64,000 bases of DNA, from contig NC_090728.1 in assembly GCF_036898095.1 (NCBI RefSeq), forward strand, positions 86,860,739 to 86,924,738, given 5' to 3'. Under the pieces are notes generated by a model. It did not search any database, was not told the origin of the DNA, and was given only the letters and a program-made list of their open reading frames with translations. The position numbers and the translations under genes were made by a program. The DNA is from Palaemon carinicauda. Its lineage: Eukaryota > Arthropoda > Malacostraca > Decapoda > Palaemonidae. Shown here piece by piece: positions 42,681-54,044 of this stretch (position 1 is its first letter; every line of letters starts with the position of its first letter).

Positions 42681-43870
42681 TACGCTGTTACTAACTGGAT
42701 TTGTTTTCACAACTATTTGGTGAAGTACACTATTCTAGTTTTGAGCTTTCGCTATGCAGGTGTTTTATCTTCATCTCAAAACTTGAACTCGTTTTGGATA
42801 GATTTAATTAGGGTGACAAAGAGAGTATGGACTCTCTTTCACTTTTAAATGGCCGACCCTTCCCTTAGACGGAAGTGTGTTTAGGTTTTTAGTAATTTTG
42901 CTTAACACGTTATAGATCTATATATTTTATATCTCTCCGCCTTTATTAGGCCTCTTCGATTAACTTTCCATTTATTATAAACATATAAAGATATTTTTAT
43001 GTTTTGTTTATATGCGACCTTTCCTGATAGTAGGCGGTCCTAACTTGGAACCAAAGTTAATCAACGTTGAGCCCGTTATATCGTATTTAGCCTTTAAAGA
43101 ATTTAAAACTTTTTAAATTTAATGTTTTATGAAAGATTTTCTTTGATAGTCTTCGTACTGTTTTCAAAGATGAACTAACGTTTAGTTTTTTATGCTACGC
43201 AGTTGTTGACGTTCAGGACGTTCAACATGCGCTCTATCGTTACGATAGAGAGAGAGTGTATCACGGTTTCACTTTGCAGTAAGAGTAAATCGATTCTGAC
43301 GTTTTGTTCATTCTTTCTTAGCTTAAATGTTTTAAATCCTAATTTAAAGGAACTTTTTATTTGGAAAACCTTTCAGTTTTTTCCTTTAGTCAAATAACAT
43401 GTTTTTTTGACGATATATAATTGGGCTCTTCTCTTAGGTGCGAAATCAATAGAGAAAGAGAGAGAGAGATAGAGACGGAGGGAGAGAGAGGAGAGAAAAC
43501 GTTCCGTTCAAGCGGGTAACGTTTTTCTCGTGTTACTCTCGTCCCTAGTCGCTGTACGGGGAAGAAGGTAAAACGTTTCTAGGGTTTTATTCTTGTCCCC
43601 AGGCTATGTGCGGTGAGAGATTGTAAACGTAGTTTATTTGAACTAGTGTTTAGTCTCTTTCCCAGCCACTGAATTTTTTATCTTTATATATGTTTTCTGT
43701 TTTTTGCTAGTATTAATGAGCTGCATTATACGACTGATTTCGCAATTACTACCTTTTAATGAGGGTAGAATTGCGTGTTTCAGGTAGAAATCAGTAAAAG
43801 TTTCGATTTCAGTGAAATAAGTGCAAAACAGAAAATCGAAGTGATAAAGTGATATGCGCAAAGTGTTACA
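42681..43870 (+). other. D5 5' non-coding leader
   Basis: AT-rich leader between the left repeat and gag, with a GA-rich stretch at 43450-43500. No exon was recognised. Confidence 0.5.
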
Positions 43871-46095
43871 GTGTTGCGTCCGAGGGTTCGTCTGTTCGTG
43901 CCTGTCGTTCACCTAGTCCGGGACCTCTTGCAAGCTCCCAAGCCCAGGGGAGAAGTAATGACGAACGACTTATGGGTTCGTCAGGCCTTGATCAACGAAC
44001 AGACGTTTCCCTCCGTGGTTTCGGGCGTATCTACCCAAGATCGCCCCACCCACACAAAGACGAGAGAGCCCATTTATTTCTCGTCTGCGGAAGAGGTTTC
44101 TCGTAAGAAACCATGGACCAAGGTCTCGCAGCTTATTAAGCGCAAGTCGGTCCCTTCCGCGCAAGTCCAACGGCCCAGTTGTAGCCACTGGGTCAGTTCG
44201 GACTCGCTGCAGTCTTCCGACGACTGCTCACCTCCTAAGAGAGGCAAAGCGGTACCGCATCAGGCAGTCACACCGTCTGTTGCCGCACCTGCTCCTGTAG
44301 ACCCTAAGTGGTCTTTGCTGCAGACCATGCAGTCTCAGTTAACGTCATTGATGCGGGACTTTCGTGCGGAGAAGGTTGACACTGCACCAACCTCTAGCCT
44401 ACAACCAACACGGTTGTGCGTCCTGTGGACGCTGAGGCGACCTTCTGCCGCACTCCAGCTGAGAGAGTCCCGCCACCCATGCGTTCCAGTGTACCCTGCC
44501 AGCCGCATGTTGACGTTCAGTAACGCACGGAACCTTCCGTTGACGTTCGCGAGGTACAACAACAGTCTAAGTTGTTTTGTTTTGACGCGGTGCGTCAACC
44601 TCCGCATTCTAGAGTTGTTTTGACTGCTCAGTATAGACAGTCAAAGCAGTCTCGAGTGAACACTGTATGTCCTCACGCACCTGTTGTGGTTGACAGTTCA
44701 GTTGTTGACAGTTCACAGACTGTCAAGCAGTTACATGACGTTGCCTTCTGGTCTGCTACTAATGCACCAGTGAGAGACTCACTGAGATAACCTAGCTTTT
44801 ATCGGACAAGGTTCCTGTAGATGAGAAAGTGCTGTTCTCCCTCCTACTGATATTCCCTTGAGGACTCTGTCATTTGGAGAGGAGCCTTAAGCTGCTTAGC
44901 CTCCTATGGACTTTAATTAAATCATGATGATTTTTTAAGGATCTTCGTCCGGATCTTGTAACTGCTGCTCCTCGTTCGCCTAAACGTCAGAACTTACACT
45001 AGGCCTAGCTACTTCGAAGCCGTTGTTTTTAAGCTAGTGCTCTCTCGCTCTCCTAGAGAGCGTTACGTTGGCTAGGCGACTGGTTTTTGCACCAGGAGGA
45101 GTTTTAGGGATACAGCCTTTGATTTCCCTTCTTTTAAACTGGCTTATAGAGCGAGAGTCTGATAGGACACGAGAGAAGTTCTCGGCTTGGGAGTTCATGC
45201 CTCTGCCCAGATAGACTTCTCATTTCTGGTAGACTCGCCCTGGCGCCTAGCCAGGAGACGCTCCAAGTTGTTTACAGGTCAACTTCTCAACTTTTGTCAA
45301 GCCTTTGAAGTTTTGCTGTACTATTATGTCACACATAACAAGGCTTTCAGGGATGGTAAATGGTTCCGCCTCAGTCGCTAACCCCGTCTGTTGCCACACC
45401 TGCTCCCGTAGACCCTAAATGGGCTTTGCTGCAAGACATGCAGTCCAAGCTTGCGTCCTTGATAGAGGACTTAAATGCGGAGAAGAACCTTCTGGCCAAC
45501 AACCTTCCAACCGGTTGGTTGTGCGCCCTGTTGACGCTGAGGTAACCTACTCGCGTCTGCCAGTTGAGGTGGTTCCTCCTTCTGGCCAACAACCTTCCAA
45601 CCGGTCGGTTGTGCGCCCTGTTAACGCTGAGGTAACCTACTCGCGTCTGCCAGTTGAGGTGGTTCCTCCACCGATGCGACCCAGTGTGGGTTGCCAGTCG
45701 CACGTTGACGTTAAGCGACGCTCGGAGGTGGTTGTTGACGTTCAGGACGTTCAACAACCAGCAGAGGTGACTTGTTGTGACGCAGTGCGTCAACCTCAGC
45801 AACCCGGTAGGGTGTTGACTGCACAACCCAGACAGTCTAGACAGTTTCGGGTTGACGCTGTACTTCCTCGCGCACCCATGGTTGTTGACAGTTCACAGAC
45901 TGTGCAGCAGTTCCATGATTTTGCGCCCGGCTCCGTCACGCATCCACCAGTGCGACCGGATTCAGCGAGTCAGACGTTGCCCACTCCGTTGCCGTTTCCT
46001 CATCAGTCTCGGATGAGGAACCCTCTGATGAGGACGTTGCTGAACAAGACGATCAGCCCCCAGCCCTGCTATCCATCCAGAAGATGCTGAAGAAG
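43871..46095 (+). pseudogene. D5 gag-like protein, with internal duplication
   Basis: The first frame (43871-44470) reads GEVMTNDLWVRQALINEQTF, EPIYFSSAEEVSRKKPWTKV and VAAPAPVDPKWSLLQTMQSQ. It breaks near 44420. A second copy of the same block begins at about 45370 (VATPAPVDPKWALLQDMQSK). It leads into an in-frame duplicated 30-residue unit (PSGQQPSNRLVVRPVDAEVT, then YSRLPVEVVP), followed by CDAVRQPQQPGRV and a tail ending at 46090. Between the copies (44620-45360) frames are broken. No known gag motif is seen; the role is inferred from position. Confidence 0.6.
45489..45668 (+). repeat. 90-bp in-frame tandem duplication in D5 gag
   Basis: CTTCTGGCCAACAACCTTCC starts at 45489 and 45579; the units differ at only a few bases and code for the same 30 residues. 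Confidence 0.93.
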
Positions 46096-46289
46096 TAACG
46101 CTGCTCAGTCAGGCTGTGGATGAGTCTGGTAGGGACACTGTCATCCGTGGATCAATTTGTGTCACTAGGAAGACTACACCTCCGTCCTCTTCTTTACCAT
46201 CTAGCTTTTCACTGGAAAAAGGACAAGACGCTAGAAGCGGTCTCGATCCCGGTTTCCGGAAAGATAAAGTCTTGTCTGACTTGGTGAAA

Positions 46290-47262
46290 GGACTATATCA
46301 ACCTTAGAGAGGGTCTTCCCCTGACTGTTCAGACTCCCAACCACGTTCTCTTCTCGGACGCATCGGACGTAGGCTGGGGTGCGACATTAGACGGTAGGGA
46401 ATGCTCGGGATTATGGAACTCGAGTCAAAGGACAATGCATTTCAACTGCAAGGAGCTACTGGCAGTACGTCTGACCTGGAAAAGCTTCAGGTCTCTCCTT
46501 CAAGGCAAAGTAGTGGAGGTGAACTCGGACAACACCACGGCTTTGGCGTACATCTCCAAGCAAGGAGGGACCTACTCTCTGACATTGTACGAGATCGCAA
46601 GGGACCTCCTCACCTGGTCAAAAGGTCTAGACATATCACTAGTAACGAGGTTCATCCAAGGCAACTTGAATGTCATGGCAGATTGTCTCAGTCGGAAGGG
46701 ACAAATAATTCCAACAGAATGGACCCTCCACAAGGATGTATGCAAGAGACTTTGGGCCACCTGGGGCCAGCCAACCATAGATCTCTTCGCAACCTCGATG
46801 ACCAAGAGGCTCCCAATATTTTGCTCACCAATCCCGGACCCAGCAGCAGTTCATATAGATGCCTTTCTACTAGATTGGTCACATCTAGATCTATATGCAT
46901 TCCCTCCGTTCAAGATTGTCAACAAGGTACTGCAGAAGTTCGCCTCTCACGAAGGGACAAGGTTGACGCTAGTTGCTTCCCTCTGGCCCGCGAGAGAATG
47001 GTTCACCGAGGTACTTCGATGGCTAGTAGACGTTCCCAGAACACTTCCCCTAAGGGTGGACCTTCTACGTCAGCCACGCGTAAAGAAGGTACACCAAGGC
47101 CTCCACGCTCTTCGTCTGACTGCCTTCAGACTATCGAAAGACTCTCGAGAGCTAGAGGCTTTTCGAAGGAGGCAGCCAGAGCGATTGCTAGAGCAAGGAG
47201 AACATCCACCCTTAGAGTCTACCAATCGAAGTGGGAAATCTTCCGAAACTGGTGCAAGTTAG
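46290..47262 (+). CDS. D5 RNase H and methyltransferase-like region, open frame
   Basis: The uninterrupted frame begins directly after the RT deletion. RNase H: NHVLFSDASDVGWGATLDG, FNCKELLAVRLTWKSF, VVEVNSDNTTALAYISKQGG and NVMADCLSRKG, so all four acidic catalytic positions (D, E, D, D) are present. Next is the methyltransferase-like block TIDLFATSMTKRLPIFCSPI, PDPAAVHIDAFLLDW and LDLYAFPPF, found at this place in DIRS polyproteins. The last ~60 codons overlap the YR frame, which is -1 relative to this one, as in D6. Alone it is a fragment of a pol polyprotein with no start of its own. Confidence 0.85.
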
Positions 47263-48180
47263 TATCCGTATCCTCGACCAGTACCTCTGTAACTCAAATA
47301 GCTGACTTCCTCTTATATCTGAGGAAAGAACGATCTCTTTCAGCTCCCACTATCAAGGGTTACAGAAGCATGTTGGCATCAGTCTTCCGTCACAGAGGCT
47401 TAGATCTTTCCAACAATAAAGATCTACAGGACCTCCTTAAGTCTTTTGAGACCACGAAGGAGCGTCGTTTGGTTACACCTGGTTGGAATTTAGACGTGGT
47501 ACTAAGATTCCTTATGTCAGACAGGTTCGAACCGCTACAATCAGCCTCCCTGAAAGATCTCACCTTAAAGACTCTTTTCCTGGTATGCTTAGCCACAGCT
47601 AAAAGAGTCAGTGAGATTCATGCCTTCAGCAAGAACATCGGATTCTCATCCGAAACGGCTACATGTTCTACAACTTGGTTTTCTAGCCAAACACGAGCTG
47701 CCTTCTCGGCCTTGGCCAATATCGTTCGATATTCCAAACTTATCGTATGGTTGGAAATGAACTAGAAAGAGTCTTATGTCCTGTAAGAGCTCTTAAGTTC
47801 TATTTAAAAACCTTTACGAGGCCCGTCTGAAGCTTTATGGTGTTCAGTTAAGAATCCATCTTTGCCTATGTCAAAGAATGCTTTATCCTATTTTATCAGA
47901 CTTAATACGAGAAGCTCATTCCCATCTGAATGAGGAAGACCAAGCTTTGCTGAAGGTAAGGACACTCGAAGTTAGAGCTGTCGCAACTTCCGTGGCCTTT
48001 TAACAAAATAGATCTCTGCAAAGTATAATTGACGCAACCTATTGGAAAAGCAAATCAGTGTTCGCGTCTTTTTATCTTAAGAATGTCCAGTCTCTTTACG
48101 AGAACTGCTACACTCTGGGACCATTCGTAGCAACGAGTGCAGTAGTGGGTGAGGGCTCAACCACTACAATTCCCTAATTC
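47085..48180 (+). pseudogene. D5 tyrosine recombinase, C-terminally decayed
   Basis: The N-terminal part is open: FSKEAARAIARARRTSTLRV, YQSKWEIFRNWCKLVSV, IKGYRSMLASVFRHRGLDLS. It continues to LATAKRVSEIHAFS with the first catalytic Arg. A frameshift follows near 47640. The HxxR segment (LEVRAVATSVAF near 47970) has lost its His, and a stop follows. The final Tyr block is not clear. It cannot be active. Confidence 0.85.
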
Positions 48181-48589
48181 CATAACCTTTTTAATCTTTC
48201 TCTTGAAATGTTTTATTATTGTTTTTGGGTTGTCCGGAAGGCTAAGAAGCCTTTCGCATCCTACTTGATTTGGCGGGTGGTCAAAGTCATTTCTTGAGAA
48301 GCGCCTAGATTAGAGGTTTTGATGAGGTCCTGTTGTATGGGTTGTAACCCTTGATACTTCAGATCCTAGGGGTCGCTCAGCATCCTAAGAGGATCGCGAG
48401 GCTCCGTAAGGAAGACGTACTTAAAAAGGCAGAGTAATTGTTCAAGTCGACTTCCTTACCAGGTACTTATTTATTTTATGTTTGTTATTTTGAATAACTG
48501 CTAAAATGAAATACAAAATACTTAGCTCATAATAATGTAAACATGTAATGCTGGTCTCTACCCACCCCCCTGGGTGTGAATCAGCTTAT

Positions 48590-48922
48590 ATGATCAGCGG
48601 CTAAGTTTAATATTGAAAAATGTTATTTTTATTAATAAAATAAATTTTTGAATATACTTACCCGGTGATCATATATTAAAGGACCCTCCCTTCCTCCCCA
48701 ATAGAGACCCAGTGGACCGAGGAGAAAATTGGTTCTTTGTTTACTTGGAGTACTAAGTACCTGCTCGACAGATGGCGCTGTTGATGTACACCCCCACCTG
48801 CATAGCGATCGCTGGCGTATTTTGACCGTAGGTTTTTCTGTCGAGCAACAGAGTTGCAGCTTATATGATCACCGGGTAAGTATATTCAAAAATTTATTTT
48901 ATTAATAAAAATAACATTTTTT
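48590..48922 (+). repeat. D5 ICR and right terminal repeat
   Basis: The ICR is about 48594-48670; the right repeat runs from about 48690 to a T-run at 48920. GATCACCGGGTAAGTATATT near the right end appears inverted in the ICR. Confidence 0.88.
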
Positions 48923-49560
48923 CATATTTTTAATAGTTTTTTGAAAAAATTCAGGCATTTTCCAAGAGAATGAGACCAACCTGACCTCTCTATGACAAAA
49001 ATTAAGGCTGTTAGAGCAATTTAAAAAAAATATACTGCAAAATGTGCTGGGATAAAAATAACCCCCTGGGGGTTAAGGGTTGGAAATTTCCAAATAGCCT
49101 GGGGGTTAAAGGGTTAAGTAATACCTTAGGGTATTGCTTTAACTTTGGACTATTCACCCCCTTCCCCGCTATCTCTTTCGTGTTGAATGATCCAACACCC
49201 TTATGGCCGTGGTTCTACATAGGCTCCTCTGGACGTCTGTAGACCTGGCATGAGTTTTTCTGTCAGTGCCTGGTTAGGTTACTGACAGATAACCTCATAT
49301 CTTTGAGTGTTCCTTAGAGTCCTCCCTTGGACTGCCTTCCATATCCCAAGATGGGATATGGTTGAGTGGAAGCCCGAATTGATTTCCCTCTTCCACTGGC
49401 ACACTCTTTCAGGATGTAGACGACATAGCTGATTCTTTGCCGTCTTCTATCCTTATCTTTTTCTCTTTCTTTCTATCATGGGCTGTAGTCGGCAGTTATT
49501 TTACCGACAATTTGGGTTGGCTAGGCTAACAGTTCGCTGTTTCTCTTACCTCGGACATCG

Positions 49561-51102
49561 TTGATCGATGCCGTTGGTGAGTGGGTAGGCCTGCCTGTGT
49601 CCGTGGCTCGGCAGTCCTGGTTTGGTCCTATGATGCGGGCGTTAGTGAAGGCTATGAAGCCGGCACTCGCCGATCTAGGATACAAGCCAGCGACGGCCTC
49701 GCCCCCGCTGAAGAGAAGGAGAGGAGTGGACTTCGTGGTGACTTCTCCCAGGGAGAAGTTGGTTCCTAAGAGGTCCGTCAGGAAGGCCCCGTCCCCTTCG
49801 CAGTTGTTTTCTCCTTCTCCTGTAGACGAGGCTTTTCCGTCCTCAGGAGAGTCCAGTGAGGCGGCGGTCTCCCCCTCGGCACCAAGGGGGGGAGTCACCT
49901 CCTCGTGGAGGAGAATCGTCTCGCGCGGAAGGTGCCTACCAGACCACTTTGCTGGAGTCTTGTATCCCGCCCAGGAGGGAACCCAAGGACTCCAAGACGT
50001 TGCCGAAGTCTTCTGCACGTATTCGTCAGGAACCAGCTAGACCCCGGGAGAACGTCCACGTGTCTCCCCAGGAAGAACTTCCGGGGACAGGAGACTTAGC
50101 TGCCAGTCCGCAGGGAGAAGAGCACCAAGAGTCTGAGCATGCCTTCTGGCAGGTCCTGGGCCTGATGAGACAGCTCAACAGGTTCATGGACCCTGTGATT
50201 GCCCCCGTGAAGGCAAGGACACGTTCTTGGATCAGGTTTATGGGACTCGGAAGCCCCCAAAGGCCAGCGCGGCTCTGCCCTGGTCCCAGGGGCTGAAGAG
50301 TGCCAGAGCCAGGGCTAATGCTCAGCTCGCAGTACTCGCTACCTCCAGTCGTTCCTCTGCCGGGAACAAACTCCTCCCACCTCCTTGTCTCCAGCAGAGG
50401 AGATATTTTGAGATCATGGGGGAGTCTAGCCTCGCTCTTCCCCTCCACCATTCGGTAGAAGAGCTTACTAGGGGAGTTCCTCTTGAGAAGCTCTCCGCCC
50501 GGCAGGTGACGTTCTCGGCGTCGGAGATTCTAAGCCATGAGAAGGTCGCGAAGTGCGCCATGCAGGCCACTTCGTGGCTGGATGTCTGGCTAGGTTCTCT
50601 GGGCATCTTATTGCGCTCTGAGGATCTGTCTAAGGAGAGCAATAGGAAGGCCCTGGAGACCTTCCTCCTCTCGGGCACTCGCTCCATCGAGTTCCTGGCG
50701 CATCAGGTTACCAACCTCTGGGCCAACTCGGTGCTCAAGCGTCGTGATGCGGTGACCGAGAAGATCCATCTGAAGGTCCCCACCGTGGACGTCAACAGAC
50801 TCAGACACGCCTCCCTCCTCGGGGGGAATTTGTTTGAGCCCCAGGACATGGAACGTACAGCTGAGAGGTGGAGGAAGTCGAGTCGGGACTCCCTCCTCCA
50901 AAGGGCCCTTGCATCTCGGCCCTACAAGCCTCCAGCTCCGCAGCAACATCAGTAGCAGCCTCGCAAGACACCGAAGCAGGCGCCGGCAGCTAAGAAAGTG
51001 GTGTCTAAGCCCCAGCCCTTTCCTGCCAAGGACAAGAGGGGCGGTAAGTTCTCCAGGGGAGGCAAGACTTATAGAGGGAGCGGCCGTGGCCGCAAGCGCT
51101 AG
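49561..51102 (+). pseudogene. D6 gag, broken by frameshifts
   Basis: It is open from 49561: WVGLPVSVARQSWFGPMMRA, then VKAMKPALADLGYKPATASP and a basic stretch (KRRRGVDF). Frame changes near 49860 and 50240 lead to the C-terminal part (50227-50952). That part has a helical capsid-like block: VAKCAMQATSWLDVWLGSLG, LLSGTRSIEFLAHQVTNLW, ANSVLKRRDAVTEKIHLKV and DMERTAERWRKSSRDSLL. An in-frame TAG at 50953 precedes the basic tail (FSRGGKTYRGSGRGRKR), which ends at TAG 51100-51102. D3 and D4 share the C-terminal block. Confidence 0.8.
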
Positions 51103-51129
51103 GAGTGGCAGTCCCCCCGCGTGTCCACC

Positions 51130-52915
51130 TGTGGGGGGATGCCTTCAAAGTTGCGTGCGCAAGTGGCAGCAACATGGGGCCGATGCTTGGACGGTCTCCG
51201 TGATCGGCCAAGGGTATCGCGTCCCATTCACGACATCTCAACCTCCCCTGACAGCGAATCCGGTGTCGTTGAGCTCCTATGCCATGGGATCGGTAAAGGG
51301 GCTAGCCCTTCGGGCAGAAGTCGAGACCATGCTCAAGAAGGATGCTCTCCAGGAGGTCGTCGACGGCTCCCCAGGCTTCTTCAGTCGACTTTCTTGTAAA
51401 GAAGGCGTCTGGAGGCTAGAGACCCGTCATCGACCTCTCAGCTCTGAACAAGTTTGTCAAGCAAACTCCGTTCAGCATGGAGACAGCGGTCACGGTCAGA
51501 CTTGCGGTGAGACCACAAGACTTCATGTGCACACTGGATCTGAAGGACGCGTACTTCCAGATCCCAATCCATCCGTCTTCCAGGAAGTACTTGAGATTCA
51601 GCCTAGACAGCAAGACCTACCAGTTCAAGGTGCTGTGCTTCGGTCTCTCCACAGCACCTCAGGTGTTCACCAGAGTGTTTACCCTGATTTCATCGTGGGC
51701 ACACAGGAACGGCATCCGTCTCCTCCGTTATCTAGACGACTGGCTGATCCTAGCAGACTCGGAGTCGGCCCTTCTTCGACACCGAGACAGGCTTCTGGAA
51801 CTTTGCCAGGATCTGGGGATTGTGGTAAATCTCGAGAAGTCCACTCTGCAGCCGTCTCAACGACTGGTTTATCTAGGCATGTTGTTAGACACCTATCTCC
51901 ACAAAGCCTTTCCATCAGACGACAGGATAGCAAGGCTGAGGAGGGTGGCGGAACCCTTCCTCAGGCGAGAAGAGCTTTCTGCCCAATCGTGGTTGCGTCT
52001 CTTAGGTCACCTGTCCTCCCTGGCCCGTCTGGTTCCAAACGGCCGTCTCAGGATGAGATCCCTGCAGTGGTGGCTCAAGTCCCAGTGGAATCAAGGATCC
52101 GATTCCCCGGACTTCCTGGTCCCGATAGGACCTTCGGAACAGGCGGACCTGCGGTGGTGGCTGGTCAACGAGAACCTGCGAAAGGGAGTGGATCTTCTCG
52201 TCCTTCCCCCGGAATTGATACTGTTTTCGGACGCGTCAAAAGAAGGGTGGGGGGAGCACATTCTGAACCAGCGGACTTCAGACCTTTGGTCAGAATCAGA
52301 AAAGTACCTGCACATCAACCTGCTAGAAATGAAGGCCGTTTTCCTGGCTCTTTAACAGTTCCAACGGACCCTGGCGGGTCACTCCGTGGTGGTGATGAGT
52401 GACAACACCACGGTAGTGGTTTATATCAACAAGCAGGGAGGTACTTTTTCGCAGCAGCTATCCCATCTTGCAGTAGAGATTCTGAGGTGGACCGAAGTCC
52501 ACTCGATAACACTATCACCTCGGTTCATTCCAGGCAAAAGGAATGTGCTCGCCGACAGTCTGAGCAGGGCTTCGTAGATAGTGAGTACCGAGTGGTCTTT
52601 GGATCCTCAGATAGCCAACAAAGTCCTGACTTTGTGGGGTTCCCCGACTGTGGATCTGTTCGTGACAGCTTTGAATTTCAAACTGCCCCTGTACTGCTCC
52701 CCAGTCCCGGACCCTAAGGCACTCTGGCAAGATGCTTTCCAACAACGGTGGGACAACATCGACGTGTACGCCTTCCCACCGTTCTGTCTGATGAGAAGGG
52801 TGATCAACAGGACCAGACTATCGGTCAACTTGTCGATGACTCTGATAGCTCCGCTGTGGCATCACGCGGAATGGTTCCCGGACCTTCTGCAGCTCCTGAC
52901 GGAGCTCCCGAGAGA
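51130..52915 (+). pseudogene. D6 RT-RNase H-methyltransferase-like polyprotein, few lesions
   Basis: The frame is +1 to gag. RT: VETMLKKDALQEVVDGSPGF, a one-base deletion near 51393 plus a TAG at about 51415, then PQDFMCTLDLKDAYFQIPIH (motif A), FGLSTAPQVFTRVF and RYLDDWLILADS with YLDD at 51729-51740 intact. RNase H: LILFSDASKEGWGEH, HINLLEMKAVFLAL, a TAA at 52353, VVMSDNTTVVVYINKQGG, NVLADSLSRAS, a TAG at 52575. The methyltransferase-like block follows: TVDLFVTALNFKLPLYCSPV and DNIDVYAFPPF. It then overlaps YR. All catalytic residues I can identify remain; only stops and one indel break it. Confidence 0.88.
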
Positions 52916-52984
52916 ACTTCCCCCACGACACGAGCTACTCAGACAACCACATTGCAACATCTTCCATAGAGCCGTAGCATCGCT

Positions 52985-54044
52985 TCGGCTTCACGCCTGG
53001 AGACTGTCCAGCGTCTCCTCATGGAGAGAGGCTTTTCGCAACAGGTTGCAGAGAGAATGTCTCGGCACCTGCGAAAGTCCTCAGAGGGAGTCTACCAGGC
53101 GAAGTGGAGAGTCTTCTGTGGTTGGTGTCGTGGGAGGGGTATCTCTCTACTCGATGCCACTATTCCAGCAATAGCGGAGTTTCTCGTTTATTTGCGGGAG
53201 GAAATGCGCCTTTCGGTCTCAGCGGTGAAAGGCTATCGCTCAGCCTTAAGCTTGGCTTTTAGGCTGAAAGGAGTGGACATTTCTTCCTCGCTGGAACTCA
53301 ATTTACTCATGCGTAGCTATGAGCTTACCTGCCCTCAGTCGGAAGTGAGACCTCCTCCTTGGAACGTGGTTCGGGTAGTCAGGGCTCTTAAGAGACCTCC
53401 CTTCGAACCATTACGCCAGGCCTCTGATCGCCACCTGTCTTGGAAGACGGCTTTCCTGCTCACTTTGGCCTCTGCCAAGCGAGTTAGTGAACTTCATGGT
53501 CTCTCGTACGACGTCGCCCATTCAAGAGGATGGGGGGAAGGTAACGTTCAGGTTCGTCCCTGAGTTTGTTGCCAAGACTCAGAACCCTGGAGTGCCGGAC
53601 CCACGATTCGACTCTTTCAGGGTCGCGAGTCTCCGTTCTGTAACAAGCGACCCAGACCAGCTGCTATTATGTCCAGTGAGGAGTCTGAGGTGTTACTTGA
53701 AGAGAACAGCTGCAGTTCGTCCTCAGGTGCAAGCATTGTTTGTTAGCACAGGCAGGACGAAGAGGAGGGTCACCAAGAACACCATCTCAGCTTGGATTCG
53801 AAGGGTTATCCATCACGCCTTGAATCTGGACCCTCCTCCATCACGTCGGCCTAGGGCACACGACATCAGGGGCATCGCTACGTCCCTGGCCTTCAAGAGA
53901 AACTTCTCTGTGACGCAGGTACTTCAAGCTGGGGTCTGGAAGCGTCAGACGACCTTCACAGCCCACTACCTGCAGGACGTGACCCACAGGAGCTTCGATA
54001 CTTTTTCTATCGGCCCTGTGGTGGCTGCACAACAGCTGGTCTAA
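52985..54044 (+). pseudogene. D6 tyrosine recombinase, catalytic residues intact, one frameshift
   Basis: It lies in the -1 frame to the polyprotein and overlaps it by about 180 bp. N-terminal part: MERGFSQQVAERMSRHLRKS, VYQAKWRVFCGWCRGRG, VKGYRSALSLAFRLKGVDIS. Catalytic set: LASAKRVSELHGLS (Arg), RAHDIRGIATSLAFKRNFSV (HxxR) and FTAHYLQDVTHRSF (Tyr). The only lesion is an extra base in the G-run near 53535, after which the frame moves. This enzyme integrates the circular DIRS DNA. It ends at 54044. Confidence 0.9.

Larger units (their letters stand above)
42478..48922 (+). mobile_element. DIRS-type retrotransposon D5, lacking RT
   Basis: The left repeat (TTTCAATATTAAACTTAGCC...) and the right repeat (about 48690-48922) are inverted copies; GCGCCATCTGTCGAGCAGGT at the left pairs with ACCTGCTCGACAGATGGCGC at the right. 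The ICR near 48594-48670 reads GGCTAAGTTTAATATTGAAA and then ATGTTATTTTTATTAATAAA, the reverse of the joined ends. Both flanks are T-runs. It keeps gag, RNase H, the methyltransferase-like block and part of YR; RT is deleted. Its proteins differ clearly from D3/D6, so it is a third DIRS family. Confidence 0.88.
42369..49117. mobile_element. piggyBac-like TTAA MITE, split by DIRS D5
   Basis: The left end is TTAACCCTTTTACCCCCAAA and the inverted right end is TTAACCCTTTAACCCCCAGG; both finish at TTAA (42369-42372, 49114-49117), the target of piggyBac-type elements. Its own sequence is 42369-42480 plus 48921-49117, about 310 bp, without coding capacity. Internal repeats of GGACGTACYGGTACGT and GGGGGTTAA echo the ends. 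Confidence 0.8.

Noticed and set aside
46401..47080. First ~230 codons of the open frame 46401-47765 as a protein
   Set aside because: It overlaps the RNase H frame with all catalytic residues and has no homology of its own; only the part after about 47085 is recombinase.
51420..52402. Second half of a long + strand open frame (50834-52402)
   Set aside because: After about 51395 it lies in the wrong frame over the RT; RT motifs (TLDLKDAYFQI, YLDDW) are in the other frame. The early part is real RT N-terminus, the rest is a shadow.
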